This document shows, one piece after another, positions 13,500 through 25,022 of a DNA stretch of 64,000 nt. Made by a program: the position numbers and the translations under genes. Each line of letters starts with the position of its first letter. The stretch's first letter is position 1. This stretch comes from Membranipora membranacea (lineage: Eukaryota > Bryozoa > Gymnolaemata > Cheilostomatida > Membraniporidae): positions 18,173,001 through 18,237,000 of the forward strand of contig OU612067.1 in the NCBI GenBank assembly GCA_914767715.1, read 5' to 3'. Below the pieces are notes generated by a model. The model was given only the letters and a program-made list of their open reading frames with translations, was not told where the DNA came from and searched no databases.

Positions 13500-13593
13500 C
13501 CGTGATATCAAACATTTGCAAAATCTCTCCGCCACCACAGGGGGAACAAACTTGTTCTGTGTCCTCCCTGACGTCCTGTCTATGGACTCTATC
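13500..13593 (-). CDS. Candidate upstream exon, coding-like
   Basis: On the minus strand, after the good acceptor AACAATTTCAG, the frame reads DRVHRQDVREDTEQ followed by VCSPCGGGEILQMF. It contains a CxxC pair and looks coding. It could splice (donor G|GTCATT, weak) in phase to the 22-nt exon at 13417-13396 of the proline-rich gene. I could not link it firmly to any gene. Confidence 0.3.
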
Positions 13594-13924
13594 CTGAAAT
13601 TGTTAAGAGTTGTCTCACCATAAATCATAGTATGAATCACTCAAAAACGAAAAAAGTGGCTGCGTGACAGGGCTAGTCTGAATCAACATACAGCTCACAT
13701 ATCTTGCTGAACCATTTACATTGTAGAAAAATTTACATGTTGCCATGAAATGTTTTCTAGGTCTAAAAATGTGGACTAGTGAGAGCACGAAGAAAGTGGC
13801 GAGCATGTACTGAGAGAGAGAGAGAGAGACCATACCAACCTAAACTAACTAAATCTAACAGCAAGAGGTAATAGTTGGTCCCACGACAGACATTAAATAT
13901 AAACTTGAAAGCAATCAGTCTGAC

Positions 13925-14055
13925 CAAGCAGTAATAGCGACTACTTGGTCTGACCAATGAACTCCATGAGAGGGGATCACAGGTCTGACCAACCGAAGGG
14001 CAAGGAAGGAGTAATGAGGTAGTCCTTGTAGTCCCAGGGCAAGAGGTAGTCCTTG
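13925..14055. mobile_element. Two adjacent CAAGGAGTA-type elements sharing target GTCTGAC
   Basis: A 23-bp palindrome at 13925-13947 (CAAGCAGTAATAGCG...CTACTTG) is flanked by GTCTGAC at 13918-13924 and 13948-13954. A second, 66-bp element at 13990-14055, ending GTAGTCCTTG, is flanked by GTCTGAC at 13983-13989 and 14056-14062. The same 7-bp sequence thus occurs four times around two related insertions, suggesting repeated insertion into a duplicated target. Confidence 0.6.
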
Positions 14056-14435
14056 GTCTGACTGCGAGTGTGGGTTGGTCATCATCATGTATATATATAT
14101 ATATTCAATGAGTAATTCCTTGATATAATTATAACTTGGTACATTTTTCATAATTTGAGTCACTCAGTTCACTAGAAATAGGATAGTAGTGGGCCTAGAG
14201 ACTTACTATACTAAGTCTGTCTTGAAATGCTTTGTTTGCTTGTAACTTTTGTCTTTGTCTGAAACTGAGGCTTGTCCAATCAAGCTTTATTTATATATTA
14301 TTAACTAGTTCATTGGTCTCTCAATATGTCAATCAATGCACATCCACACATGGACTCTGTCTGTCCTATTCTTTGTCTAATGATTGATGAATTGGATTTG
14401 AGGTGTGCGGTGATCAAACGAAAAATTAGTGCAAG

Positions 14436-14465
14436 CAAGGAGTAAAAGCGACTAGTTACTCCTTG
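14436..14465. mobile_element. 30-bp CAAGGAGTA palindrome with 7-bp duplication
   Basis: The element starts CAAGGAGTAA and ends TTACTCCTTG, a 30-bp palindrome with the core AAGCGACTAG. It is flanked by GTGCAAG on both sides (14429-14435 and 14466-14472). The core AGTAAAAGCGACTA matches AGTAATAGCGACTA of the copy at 13925, so the two belong to one family. Confidence 0.7.
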
Positions 14466-14617
14466 GTGCAAGTGAACTTACTTGTTCCTGTTTGTACCAG
14501 AAATATTTTTCTATCCTTGGTAAACCTATGATGGTGAGTGGTGTATTGTCACACAATCGTTCAAACAATGAACATGCTGATTGATTGATTTAATCAATGT
14601 TGTTGTAATCTACTAAT

Positions 14618-14729
14618 CACAGGCCTTCTGTAGTTGGCGCAAGTCCAGTGGTCGAGTGCCCCAGTGGTCGAGGCTTCGACCACTGTGGCACTCGACCACT
14701 GGACTTGCACCAACTGCAGAAGACCTGTG
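14618..14729. mobile_element. 112-bp palindromic hAT-like MITE
   Basis: Arms of about 53 bp, starting CACAGGCCTTCTG, pair almost perfectly around the centre GAGGCTTC. The element is flanked by CTACTAAT at 14610-14617 and 14730-14737, an 8-bp duplication as made by hAT-family transposases. It would form a very stable hairpin if transcribed. Confidence 0.75.
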
Positions 14730-15768
14730 CTACTAATTATTGATTGGTAGAGACAAAACCAGTGCTCTCTTCAACCACTCTCTCCAACCAAATTTAACAC
14801 TGCAGACTGTGGCACTGTCATAAAGACAAAGTGACAGAGAGTAACAGATCAAAAAATCGGTTAGTGTCTGTGTGTTCTCTCTACCAACTTTTAGTGAGAT
14901 TAAGGAGAGCCCCTTCTAATTGGTTGATCCCAGCAAATTTATCCAATATTCATTCAGATTTTATCCGACAAGCTTCTGAGGGCAGATAATGTTGGGTATG
15001 CGTCTGCTAGACTGAGTTCCTATACAAAAATAGAGATAATCAACAAATAATGTAGGTAGTAGAAAACTTTGAGTTATTAAATATCTTATAAAATCACCAC
15101 AGAACTGGGTTATTAGTGTGGGTTAGAATTTTAAAGAGCTGTTCTTTGACAATTCCATCCTCAGACACCCCGTCTGCCACCACCCTACAAACTGCTGGAA
15201 GATGTGATCTGATCTCCTCAATATTCTTCACACGAATTCTTTTATGCGTATGGAATGAGAGCGATAAATAAAAAAGCAACAATATGACCATAATAATGTT
15301 ATGCTATCATAAGTTGTACCAGTTCGAATGTAAGCATTCAAAGGATACCAACCTGAACCGTACACCAAAATATAAGTGTGACAACTAACTGCTTAAAACT
15401 GCTAAATTTTGAACATATCTTATGATCCTTTCATATTAACAAAAGAACAAGAACTAACACTGAAACAGCACATTTAATCTTAAGTTCCTCAGTACTCCCT
15501 GGTCCAGATCGGGAACAACGCTGGGACACAGTGTACTTTTACTATATAGGGTTGGTATTCATGATTTTTTTTTAAAGCTTCTTATAATTATTATGGAATC
15601 TAAAAAATAAGGAACATTGTAGTTTAAGATACCATGCTCAACTAGAGGTGCAGTAGTCCCAACCTCGGTGCACATATTAAATTTTCTACTGATTCACATC
15701 ACCGGTCATACCATATTGTTTTCTGTTTACAGAACTATCAATTTGAATAATCATCTGACAAAGAGATC

Positions 15769-18700
15769 ATGGAGATTGATGGTCAACAGCAGGTTCAAAT
15801 TAAACTTGTGTCCAAAATAGAAAAGTGAGTATGTCAAGGTTATTCCTATTTTTGCATCTGTTTGGGTTAATGGGTTAAAATCGCAAGTCTGTCCCTGTCC
15901 AAAAACTAAGTAATAAGGGTGCCTTAAGGGAAACCATGTTGCTCTCTTTTTGCAGGCAGGTCCAAACACACCCCGGGCGTTAAATGAGCCCAGTGGTCGG
16001 TGGACTGCAGCGGGATTCTAACCTGAGACCTCCAACGCTTGCGCACCACCTCCTACTCCTGTTTGTGATGAATCCAAATATTTAAAAATAATGCGGATGC
16101 GGTGAAATCAAATAAACATCCCCTGCATAGCTTACGGTTGTCCCCCCCCCTTCCAGCTGCCTCTAGTCCTAACTGTAGCTTGTTTCGGTTATATTTTGCC
16201 CACCGGTTGTTTACTATTGATTTATGCTTAGTTCAGTATGACCCATTTGCAATATTAGTAAGAAAAACTATTGCTGTTTGTTGTTTGATTTACAGATTTG
16301 AAAATGTCGAATCTACATTCTCAGTACCAGTGGATTGTGATTGCTCTGGACTCTCTGATATTGTTCACGCTTCTCTGCTAGCAGAAGGTTTGTAAAAACA
16401 ACGTTGTGAGAAAAGATTTTTTGGGAATCAAAGTAAGGAAGTATATAGATGAGTATACATGTAAACAGAGAGGTTGTGAGATCTTGTAATTGTCTTTTCC
16501 AGGTAAGTGGAACTGTTTTCACTTGTACGTTTCACATTGTTGGTCACTTGAGATTAACACCATTCGGATTTACACACCTACGACAATAGAAAAGACGACC
16601 TCTTATAGTGAATTACAAATAAGTTCCAGTGAATGTGAAACGTGAAGGTGCCGTTTTCTGTATTGTTTTAAGTTCTCGGACAGATTTCACAACTTGCTCT
16701 AGGGTTCAATATCGATGGGTCCTGTTGGTGAGATTTTTTCCTTTGGATATATGGTGCGAGCCACTGTAAGTTGTATCTTCTACTTCGTACTATATTGATA
16801 TTTTGAAAAGACATGAAATTTTGCCCAAATGACATAAAATGAAAGCTTTTGAGACTGAGTTTATCCGTCACATTTTGATCCTGAGATTAATTATTGTGTA
16901 CTTTTTTATCTGTTGGCAGGTTTGATTGACGCTGAAGACAAGTTGGAGCTTGATTTTCTTGCAAATGGAGAACTTCTGAGGTCCAACATAATTCAGTTTA
17001 TTGAAGCAAAATATCTATCAACAGTAAGAACAACAATAACATTTGGATTAGTATTTCATTGCTTGTGGAAAGTTTGACTTTAGCTATTAGGTTCCTTATG
17101 TAATGACGATTGCTGAATAGTATTGAGTATTTTTGGTTCTAATCTTGGCACGGAAATGAGATGCATTGGGATCAAAGCATCGGATATCATCACATAGTAG
17201 GAAATAGGATATATCCTTACGCTCTGATATCATCGAGTTGTCTATTTTATTGATATACTAGTGGAGCCTAAATCATGTTTATAGGAATCTGTGGTTGAGG
17301 TTGAGTTTATACTTAAGCAGCCTTCTCCTACACCAGAGCAGCAACTTCTACACAACGACTGGGTTAGCTGTGTACATGCTAACAGTAAATAGTAAGTACA
17401 TTGTAGTATAGCAGACATCACTCTCTGTCGCTCAGCCTGCAATCTATCAGACTGGCGACTTAAATAGATCTAGTTACGTTCTACTTTAGCCTGTTATTGC
17501 CTGTTTTTGTCAGGTGTCCAGGCACAGTGGTCTTCTGGAGTTACATTTAGCAATGTATGTTGGTGTCATTCTGATATGATAAGAAAATATAAAGATTTGT
17601 TGACACATTTATATTGTATCTGTATTTATTTGTTTGCGGTCAGACCATGCATATGTCTCTTTGATTTTGAAAGGCCTATGCTAGTATCATAAACCTTGTA
17701 TAATGTCTCAACTATCATGTTTTGTACTTCATTATAGTGTAATATCTGGATGCTATGATAACACTGTTAAAATACACACATTAGCTGGTAAAGAATTACT
17801 TACACTTCCAGCTCATTCTGCGCCAGTGAGATGTCTCTCTTGGATAAGTTCAGGTTTGTTGCTGGTCACATTTCAGTTGTTCTTTGTCTAACTGGTCTAA
17901 GTTATCACTCCAAAAACATTGTCAATGCAAAGAACCTGGGAAAATAACAAATCACAGTCTCATATGCATTCTGTTTTATGATATTTGATTGCTATCAGAG
18001 TACCAACAACTAAGCTTAGGTGGTAAATCTACTCACAAAATGTGTCCTGTATATAGCTGCAACCTGTAGCAATACTCTTGTGTATTATGGCACAGTAGTT
18101 GCAGGCGTTGTACTCTATATGAAGTAGGGCCGCTCTCAGGTCAATTTAACTATATCCTATCGATAAGGTACTTCCACAGGAGTATATCATTTCCGCGTCG
18201 CTGCCAGCCTCTTAATAAAATTTGATCAGTATGCCATGTAATGTTAATATTTGAAATTGATTTCAGCACATTTTGTTAATAAATTTAATAACAAAATTCA
18301 TTTTGAAAACCACTTTGACAATTTGATTCCATGCTATATGTTCAAGAGGTAACAAAATTGGAAGATACTATAGATTCATAGAATAACAAAGCTGTTCAGG
18401 CCACACTGATAATTGGTCTGATACTGCATGCCTGTGTAATACTAAGGAGTAATATGTGTTCTTTGGTATTACCAATGAGGAAGTCTGTTGGCAGCATTAG
18501 ATCTGTTGTAGATGGTGACTCAGAGACATTTGTGACAGGGTCACATGATCAGCTGTTACACGTTTGGAAATGGGACACCAAGAATAACTCAATACAGTGT
18601 TTATATAAGTGTGCTGGACACGCCTTCAGTGTCGAAGCGGTTACTGCGTCCCCTGATAAACTTCAGGTAAGCCTCACTCTTAGTCTTATATATGATAATG

Positions 18701-21700
18701 TGAATAACTATACCATGTCGCTGGTCCGTCCTAGATATCACTTCAAACACCTTATTTTCTTAACCCATAATGCTGTTCAAAGTTGGTAAGTGTGTTTCCG
18801 AGAACTCACGAAACTTTGGGTGTCAGACCTATAGATACTAAGTTACAGCCACCTAAAGGTTATTCGCATTGTGAAGAATAACAATTTTGACAAGATAAAC
18901 ATGTTTGTTTTGTTAGTGAAAATCAAGCACCCTCATGAATGACTGCCTTGTTCCAAATCCACTCACTACTCATTTGATAATGATGATATATGTATGTATA
19001 TTATTCAATCTATAGTTTGCTAGTGTATCCCGTGATACGACATTAAAGATATGGACTACTGATGAGAGAGGCATAAATAATGTTGATGAAATACCTGCCA
19101 AAGTACGAAAATCTGTTGAAGCAAAAACTAAGGTAATATTTTGTGTCTTTGATAGAAAGTGATGATAAAATTTAGGGAAAGTGTTTCAGGCTTCACTAAT
19201 TTATATATATGAATGTTTATTGCTCAGAATGAGTCATTTATTTTGCCCAAGTGAATTACCTTCCTCAATGCATTGAATTTGTATTCATGAGTGAGCAGCC
19301 ATGACAAAGATATGCATCGGAACATAAATCAGAGTTATCCTCTCATAATCAAAATTTGTAAAAGAGGACACAACTTATGGCTTGAAATCTATTTTGTTTA
19401 GGTACCTATCATAACACTGTCAGGTCATCATGAAGCAGCAATCGGAGTGTGCTGGAATGGACCCGGTGATTTAATAACAGCAGGATTAGATCATACTATC
19501 AGACTATGGAGTCTAGAGACACAGACCAATACACAAACTCTAGTAGGTCATATCAGCCACTGTAAATGTTTGACACATGAGACGTGTGAGATTATTGGAT
19601 ATACTCCAAATGAATAAATCTCAGTTAGAGTTTGATTTTGGGAGTTTTGGTCGAAATAAAGCACCAACTGTTACTAGCCATGTATAGATTGTAAATGTTG
19701 GCTAGCCTTAAATTTCACTACTTCAAGCCTGTGTGTAAAGGTAAACTATTTTCCTCATGCGGTTAGTTCACTCCTCGAGGGCATCAGTGGCAATCACTAC
19801 AAAAACTGATTGAAGGAGTAAGAACCTGTTTTAAATAATGTGACCAGAGGTTGATAGGTTAAGAAATTAAAGACTATAAGAACTAGCATTGTAATGTATC
19901 TGACATGTATAGATGGCGGGACAAGGCTACTATGAAAGCAATTAAGTCTTTGGACTATGCAGCTCCTGATATGGATTTTACTGTTTACCAACTATTATAT
20001 ACGCAATTTCTAGGCGAGTTCCAAAGCTTTACTATGCATAGACTGTTCACCGGTTACTGGTCACCTAGTTACTGGATCATCAGACAGACATGTTAGAATG
20101 TGGGATACCAGGATCAAAGGTTAGTTTCTAATACAATACACACAGCCAGTTAGTAGATTTTTGCTCCAAAGTTCTTTCTATCTACAAACAATTTACAAAC
20201 GATTTACAAACAACACTGGTCCTTTAGGATGTCATGTGTCTCTTCGTTGAGGACTCACTATGGCTGGTGACCTGTAAATACATCTTGGGATCAGACAACA
20301 GGGTCAATTCTAGTCAACTAGTACTTGTCTGTTCTTGATTTATAAATTATCATCTTGAGTAGACAACAAAGGCTAATGTATGGAATTATACAGTACATAG
20401 TAATGTTGTGTTCTATATTCATCAGATTGTAGGCACCACGTTACAGTCCCCTGTCTGCATAAACAGACTTGGTGCCTGTTATATCACACAATCTCATATG
20501 TGAAACTCTGTATGAACGTTATATGAAACTCAATAGACTCCTTTTTTAAATCGAGAAACCCTTATAACATTTTTTGGGTATGTAGGAGTTGGTCTAGAAC
20601 CCACAGAACATTTTAGTGGTTATAGATTCAACAATAAGGGTCCAAATAGCTTTATTCCATTGACAGAAAAGTTCAACTTAACAAAGCTTGATGCACAAGT
20701 CTAGCAGAGCAGACTAAGTTAGGGCAAGTCAACATGGCCATCTCTGACCTGGCCTTTCAATTATTAACCTTAGGAATGACGCTCAATCAATTGTTCCATC
20801 GAATATTGTGCTAAAGAGAGAGTGCGGAATGGGTGACAATTTCATCCACTTAATAAAATACTTGATGTGCTACAATTGTGCAAAAATTGACTATGTTATC
20901 TCATTCAGTTGAAATTACAATTACAAAAAACTACACAATATGAAATTTAACGGTAGGATGGATGGATGACATATAGCAGGTCAATATCCTATACATGCCT
21001 ACCAATTCAATCTAGGGCAATGATAGAGCTGCTGCTGCTATTCTTTTTTGTTTCTCCTGCTGTATTCAATACTCTTTATGAGATACATCAAATTCTCATA
21101 TTGTCAATAGCATGTTATCAATTGCTTAATGAGATGAATGTTTGATCTCAAGATGATAACTCCATACTGGATATCAAGCTTTTACCATATCCAACTCATC
21201 TCGTCTTTTCTCAAGATGTAACTATGCTAGACATTATCACTGTGATATCACCTTGTTTTAGTTTAAGGGGGCTCCATAAACCTGGATTAGAGAGTGGCTG
21301 TGCTTTAGATGGGTCTAAGTCGTGAAAGCACAGCTAAATCTCTAATTTAAAACCACCCTCAGATATTGCAGCAAGTAGGACTGTATGATATCACCATTTT
21401 TAAGTTTAAAGACTACCCAAAGCATGTTATAGTCAGGCAGTTACTTATGATAATGTTGTATCAGATTTGCATGGTAAAAGCATTCACTTCTACTTGGCAT
21501 GAATTAGTGATGCTGGAAAAGTGCCTCCACTAAAGGTAACTGTCTGACTATAACATTATTTGGTCTTTGGGTAGTCTTTAAGGGAGCGCAATATTTATTT
21601 TTACAGGGTCGTTATATCAGTGCATGTCCTGTACAACACAGTACATCTTCTAGCAGAGTGGCATCTAATCTCCCTTACTCGATTTTTAGACACGTCTATG

Positions 21701-22452
21701 GTGATAGGGAGCTTTTCATCACATACCGGATGGGTTTCTTGTGTCAAGTGGTCTACAACCAATGAGAATCTCTTCATATCTGGTTCCTACGATAATCTCA
21801 CAAAGCTATGGGATACCAGGAGGTAAGTCGCGCCGATATCCGTAATTCTTATCTTGTATCATAACGTGATATGAAGGAACCACCAATACACTGCGTAGGA
21901 TATCACAGTTAACCAGCTCGCCATCAAATAGAGCTATCACATCATGATTGATGATTTCTAGCTATTAGATTTGTTCCAAATTGACATCCCCCAAGAACGA
22001 AACCAGGAGCTGTCTCGCAATATATAACTATATCGTGTCAGCATACCTAAGTTACTATGATCAACATTCATTACATTTGTTCTATCTATTCAAGGACAAG
22101 TGGCATATGTTTCCATGGTAAATCCCAAGCACATGATCCAAATATATCACCCAATTTCCATTTCGTATTAATGACTAGTTCTGCCATAGACAGACATTGT
22201 CAATGAGTTCTGCTTTTGAATTGAATAGAGGAAAAAGATGAGGACTGCTTTGTTTTAGATTCATTCAATTCAATTGTTGAAACTGTCTCTACAATATTCC
22301 ATTTGTCATTTATGTTATGTAGTTCGAAGGCACCTCTGTACGACTTGAGTGGACATAGAGATAAGGTTTTGTCAGTAGACTGGAGTAATCCTGCATTTAT
22401 GATCAGTGGAGGGGCAGACAATGCAATGAATATATTCTCTTACAAATCATAA
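15769..22452 (+). CDS. WDR12: Ribosome biogenesis WD-repeat protein WDR12/Ytm1, eleven exons
   Basis: Exons: 15769-15824, 16296-16387, 16920-17023, 17285-17391, 17738-17864, 18484-18666, 19016-19132, 19402-19542, 20014-20119, 21690-21822, 22323-22452. All phases close and give about 431 residues (human 423). WDR12 is part of the PeBoW complex (PES1-BOP1-WDR12), acting in the nucleolus in 60S maturation. Residues 1-90 form the Nle-type ubiquitin-like domain ([20 protein letters not shown]), which is the binding site for the MIDAS domain of the AAA-ATPase Rea1/MDN1 in yeast. WD repeats follow: [96 protein letters not shown] and a final blade ending FSYKS. The exon 5-6 junction (17864/18484) was chosen by phase and adds about ten residues to one loop; it is the least certain junction. 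An AATAAA lies at 22515. Confidence 0.95.
21281..21342. repeat. Imperfect hairpin in WDR12 intron 9
   Basis: GGCTGTGCTTT pairs with AAAGCACAGCT, extended by TAGAGA/TCTCTA flanks, around an 18-base loop. It may be a MITE remnant; no function is evident. Confidence 0.45.
21415..21580. mobile_element. TTTAAAGACTACC foldback element, copy 1 (166 bp)
   Basis: The left end starts TTTAAAGACTACCCAAAG and the right end is its inverted match ending GGGTAGTCTTTA. The inverted repeats extend over about 45 bp, including TGTTATAGTCAGACAGTTAC. It sits in WDR12 intron 9. Related ends occur at 37154-37675 and 45575-46060. Confidence 0.75.
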
Positions 22453-22651
22453 AGACTTATGGCTAGAACTGAGGCAAAATTATATACACTGCAGCTGTGC
22501 ACTTGACTTAGATCAATAAACACAGAGCCGCAATCTGGTCTCGAGAAACCAACAAATGATGTTATGTTATACAAGATTCTTCCCCAATTCACCAACATTC
22601 ATTATATTCAAACACAATTAAAAAATAAACTGAGCCCAGAAAAATTCATTT
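22453..22651. other. Short convergent spacer WDR12 / CISD3
   Basis: Only 199 bp separate the two stop codons. The plus-strand AATAAA at 22515 fits WDR12. The CISD3 3' UTR must overlap this spacer or WDR12 itself, so the transcripts may overlap at their ends. Confidence 0.6.
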
Positions 22652-24751
22652 TTAGTTACGGTATATAGAATTGGCTTCTTCTATTTCAGGTTTCCGATGG
22701 CTATTGTCACAGAATGGTCTGTTTTTAGTTTGTTTACAGTTACACCAGTAGACTGTCTTGCTTTCCATTGATTTGTATCGCACAGGCCGAAATCGAGGTT
22801 TTCTCTTGTTAAATGACGTTCCCTCCTCTATAAAATGTGTCTCGTCACAGAATGGCTACAATGAAAGTCAAGAATTAAACCACTGCTGCCACAGCTGAGC
22901 TTTGACACTTTAATCAGTGTTGGATCTCAGCTGATTTTAAAGGCACCCGATTGGTCAGTGTCAACTTTTGTCATCACTAATGGCGGATGGCTGGGGAAGA
23001 AGATACTCCCCACTTTTTGAGAGCTCATATAACTCCATGCAAAGCTACTGGCTAGATGTTTTGATGCCACAACTCTCTATTCAAATTTTTGACTGGTGGC
23101 TCTGCTGTGCAAAGCCCAGCTGTGGTTTAACATTCATTTTCAAAATTTTGATCTTGTTTGGTCTACAGGTAAAAACATACTCCTTCATCCTTACCTGTGT
23201 TCTACTGAGACCACAAGAGCACCATTTGTACAGTTTGCCGGCCTCAATTTCCATCTTAAACGGTTTCTTATCATATATCTTGCCCATTGGTGGCTGTTTG
23301 CCCGAATGTAACTCAGGGTATATTGGGGTTTCTTGGTGTCTGCTCTCTCTTACAAATTCTTCCCCGTTCCATTTTTCAACATCTGGAATCGGTATATAAT
23401 TAGTTTTTGATCGTACCTGAAAAGAAACCATGAAGAACACGATATGACATCAACCACTGCTGGTACTACCCAGAGACATTATAATAAGCCTAGACGGGAC
23501 ACTGTATAAAATCAATTGTGGGTATTATTGACTTTCAGATAACTCGGATCAATTTTGAGTTGGAATATTGTTTTAAAATCACTATGTTTCTATATGTCGA
23601 CGTGACATCAGTTTTAGGCCCAATCTATATATGGGATTTAGGTCAACTGTTGCATGCATCAATGGTATGTCTTCATGCGAAGCCAGGAACTGTTTTGATT
23701 AGGAACATAAGTATAATGCGGCGTAGATGAACGGATAGTGCGCTTGCACACATGGACTTTAATGAACATTGACTCAGGTTCAACTCCAGGCCGCAGCAAA
23801 TCCCTTTTCATGTATTTCATCGTGGAAATTGTTAGCATTCATCCTTCGACATGGGAGTGGACCACCCATTCAAAGCATGGAACCATAGTGATTGGCCCCC
23901 AGAGTTGTCCCCTCCTTGAAGCACGCACTCTGCGGCTTTAACCAACATCGTGTTTTCCATTTTCAAACTTGAAATCCAATTGAGTTACCAATGAAAAGCC
24001 TGGTATGTGGACAATGATGACACCCATGATACTACACAATTCATTGTCGTAACCCCACCCACAATTAAATGCCCCGGCGATTCGATGCTATCGCTCCATA
24101 TAGTGTCATGTCTACATGAACTATTAGGTCCATGGTACTACCTCAACCTAGTGCATGCCAACTCATTTCCAGTGCAAGCCATGTTTCCCCAGTATCAGTC
24201 AGTAGCTGAGGGCAAAATTTTTCACATACAACAAGTGTAACCGCGAATGTTGAAAATGCTAAAAGAGCAAAGGTATAAAAATTGCCAAAATTAACCTTTG
24301 ACTCTACTATGACCTTGAACCTCATGTCAAGAAATTTTATGTCACAGTCTATAAATCTTGCTGATTGAGATTGCAACTTCAACATAAATAATCAAGCCAG
24401 CGAGTAAGATATATCTCTATTTACATACATGCATTATTGCATACATACATAGATTAGAACATATCATTATTAAATCATTATAAATGTAATACATTACAAG
24501 CAAGGAGTCTCGGTATCTCCCTGTTACAAGTAACAAACAAGTCTAACTCCAGTCCTTGGTCTGCTAGTTCCTACCCACTATTCTATATTAAATACATAAA
24601 AATTATATATATATATATATAATATGGTACTAATAATATTACTACTCACAAGGACTCCAACTGTTGGCAAAGCTCTTGTGTTGCTAGATAGAATTGATCT
24701 CCATGAACTCTGCAAAGCAGTATTAGTAACTTGAAATATCTTTCGGGCCAT
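22652..24751 (-). CDS. CISD3: Mitochondrial CDGSH iron-sulfur protein 3, three exons
   Basis: Minus-strand exons are 24751-24650, 23416-23195 and 22855-22652, all in phase 0, giving 175 residues. Two CDGSH-type motifs are present, as in CISD3 (MiNT), which carries two [2Fe-2S] clusters in one chain; CISD1/2 carry one motif per chain. The first uses C100, C102, C111 and H115 (WCSCGLSRTQPFCDETH); the second C146, C148, C157 and H161 (WCNCKQTKNRPFCDNSH). All three Cys and the His of each cluster site are intact, although the usual Gly after CD is Glu and Asn here. The first 34 residues (MARKIFQVTNTALQSSWRSI) are basic, hydroxylated and free of acidic residues, like a mitochondrial targeting sequence. 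Compared with human CISD3 (127 residues) there is an extra segment of about 40 residues before the first motif. An in-frame upstream ATG at 24835 is possible, but the 24751 start gives the better targeting peptide. Confidence 0.92.
23577..23897 (+). mobile_element. TIR element with tRNA-like Pol III promoter, copy 1
   Basis: The left tip AATCACTATGTTTCTATATG and right tip CATGGAACCATAGTGATT (23876-23893) are inverted matches. Inside, 23718-23790 looks tRNA-derived: an A-box-like TAGATGAACGG (23724-23734) and a B box GGTTCAACTCC (23777-23787). The body after the B box (CTTTTCATGT, then AGTGGACCAC) matches the copy at 46200-46536. It lies in CISD3 intron 1. Confidence 0.7.
24500..24562. repeat. 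Diverged CAAGGAGT...CCTTG sequence
   Basis: The segment begins CAAGGAGTCTCGG and ends CCAGTCCTTG, resembling the ends of the CAAGGAGTA family, but I see no matching flanking duplication. A TA microsatellite follows at about 24606-24621. Confidence 0.35.
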
Positions 24752-25022
24752 GATATAGGATGTGTGGAATGCAGCAAATAAAAAACTTTTATTGCTTAGC
24801 TCCTCCTTTTTGTTAAAAAGAAGGCGGGGCAGCAATAAGTATGTGGACCAATGAGCACTAAGTATGTATAGTAACCGTGCAGTGCGGTCTAGTTGTTGCT
24901 ATGTTTACAGTAGCTACCTCTTCATTTCCAGAGCAGAATTTGTTGATATCCATCACAAACTCAGTGAGCTCTTAGCTTGATAATCACTGTTGTCACCATT
25001 CAGGAAGTCTAAAAGAATCAAG
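24752..25022. promoter_or_regulatory. Shared promoter region of CISD3 (-) and SPAG6 (+)
   Basis: Only 271 bp separate the CISD3 and SPAG6 start codons, which face away from each other. Both 5' UTRs and both core promoters must fit here. I see no obvious TATA box. RFX or FOXJ1 sites would be expected for SPAG6, but I could not identify one with confidence. Confidence 0.6.

Larger units (their letters stand above)
11541..15768. other. Region between the proline-rich gene and WDR12
   Basis: Apart from the small upstream exons of the minus-strand gene (13396-13593), this region holds short mobile elements (13925-14055, 14436-14465, 14618-14729), an AG microsatellite near 13814 and a TA microsatellite near 14089. 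A 35-base segment at about 12064-12099 recurs at 38880-38915. A minus-strand frame at 15094-15250 (NIEEIRSHLPAVCRVVADG) looks coding but cannot be attached to a gene. Confidence 0.5.

Noticed and set aside
15094-15291. Minus-strand frame with IRSHLPAVCRVVADG
   Set aside because: Coding-like, but I could not connect it by splice phase to any gene; may be a fragment of a repeat or an unplaced exon.
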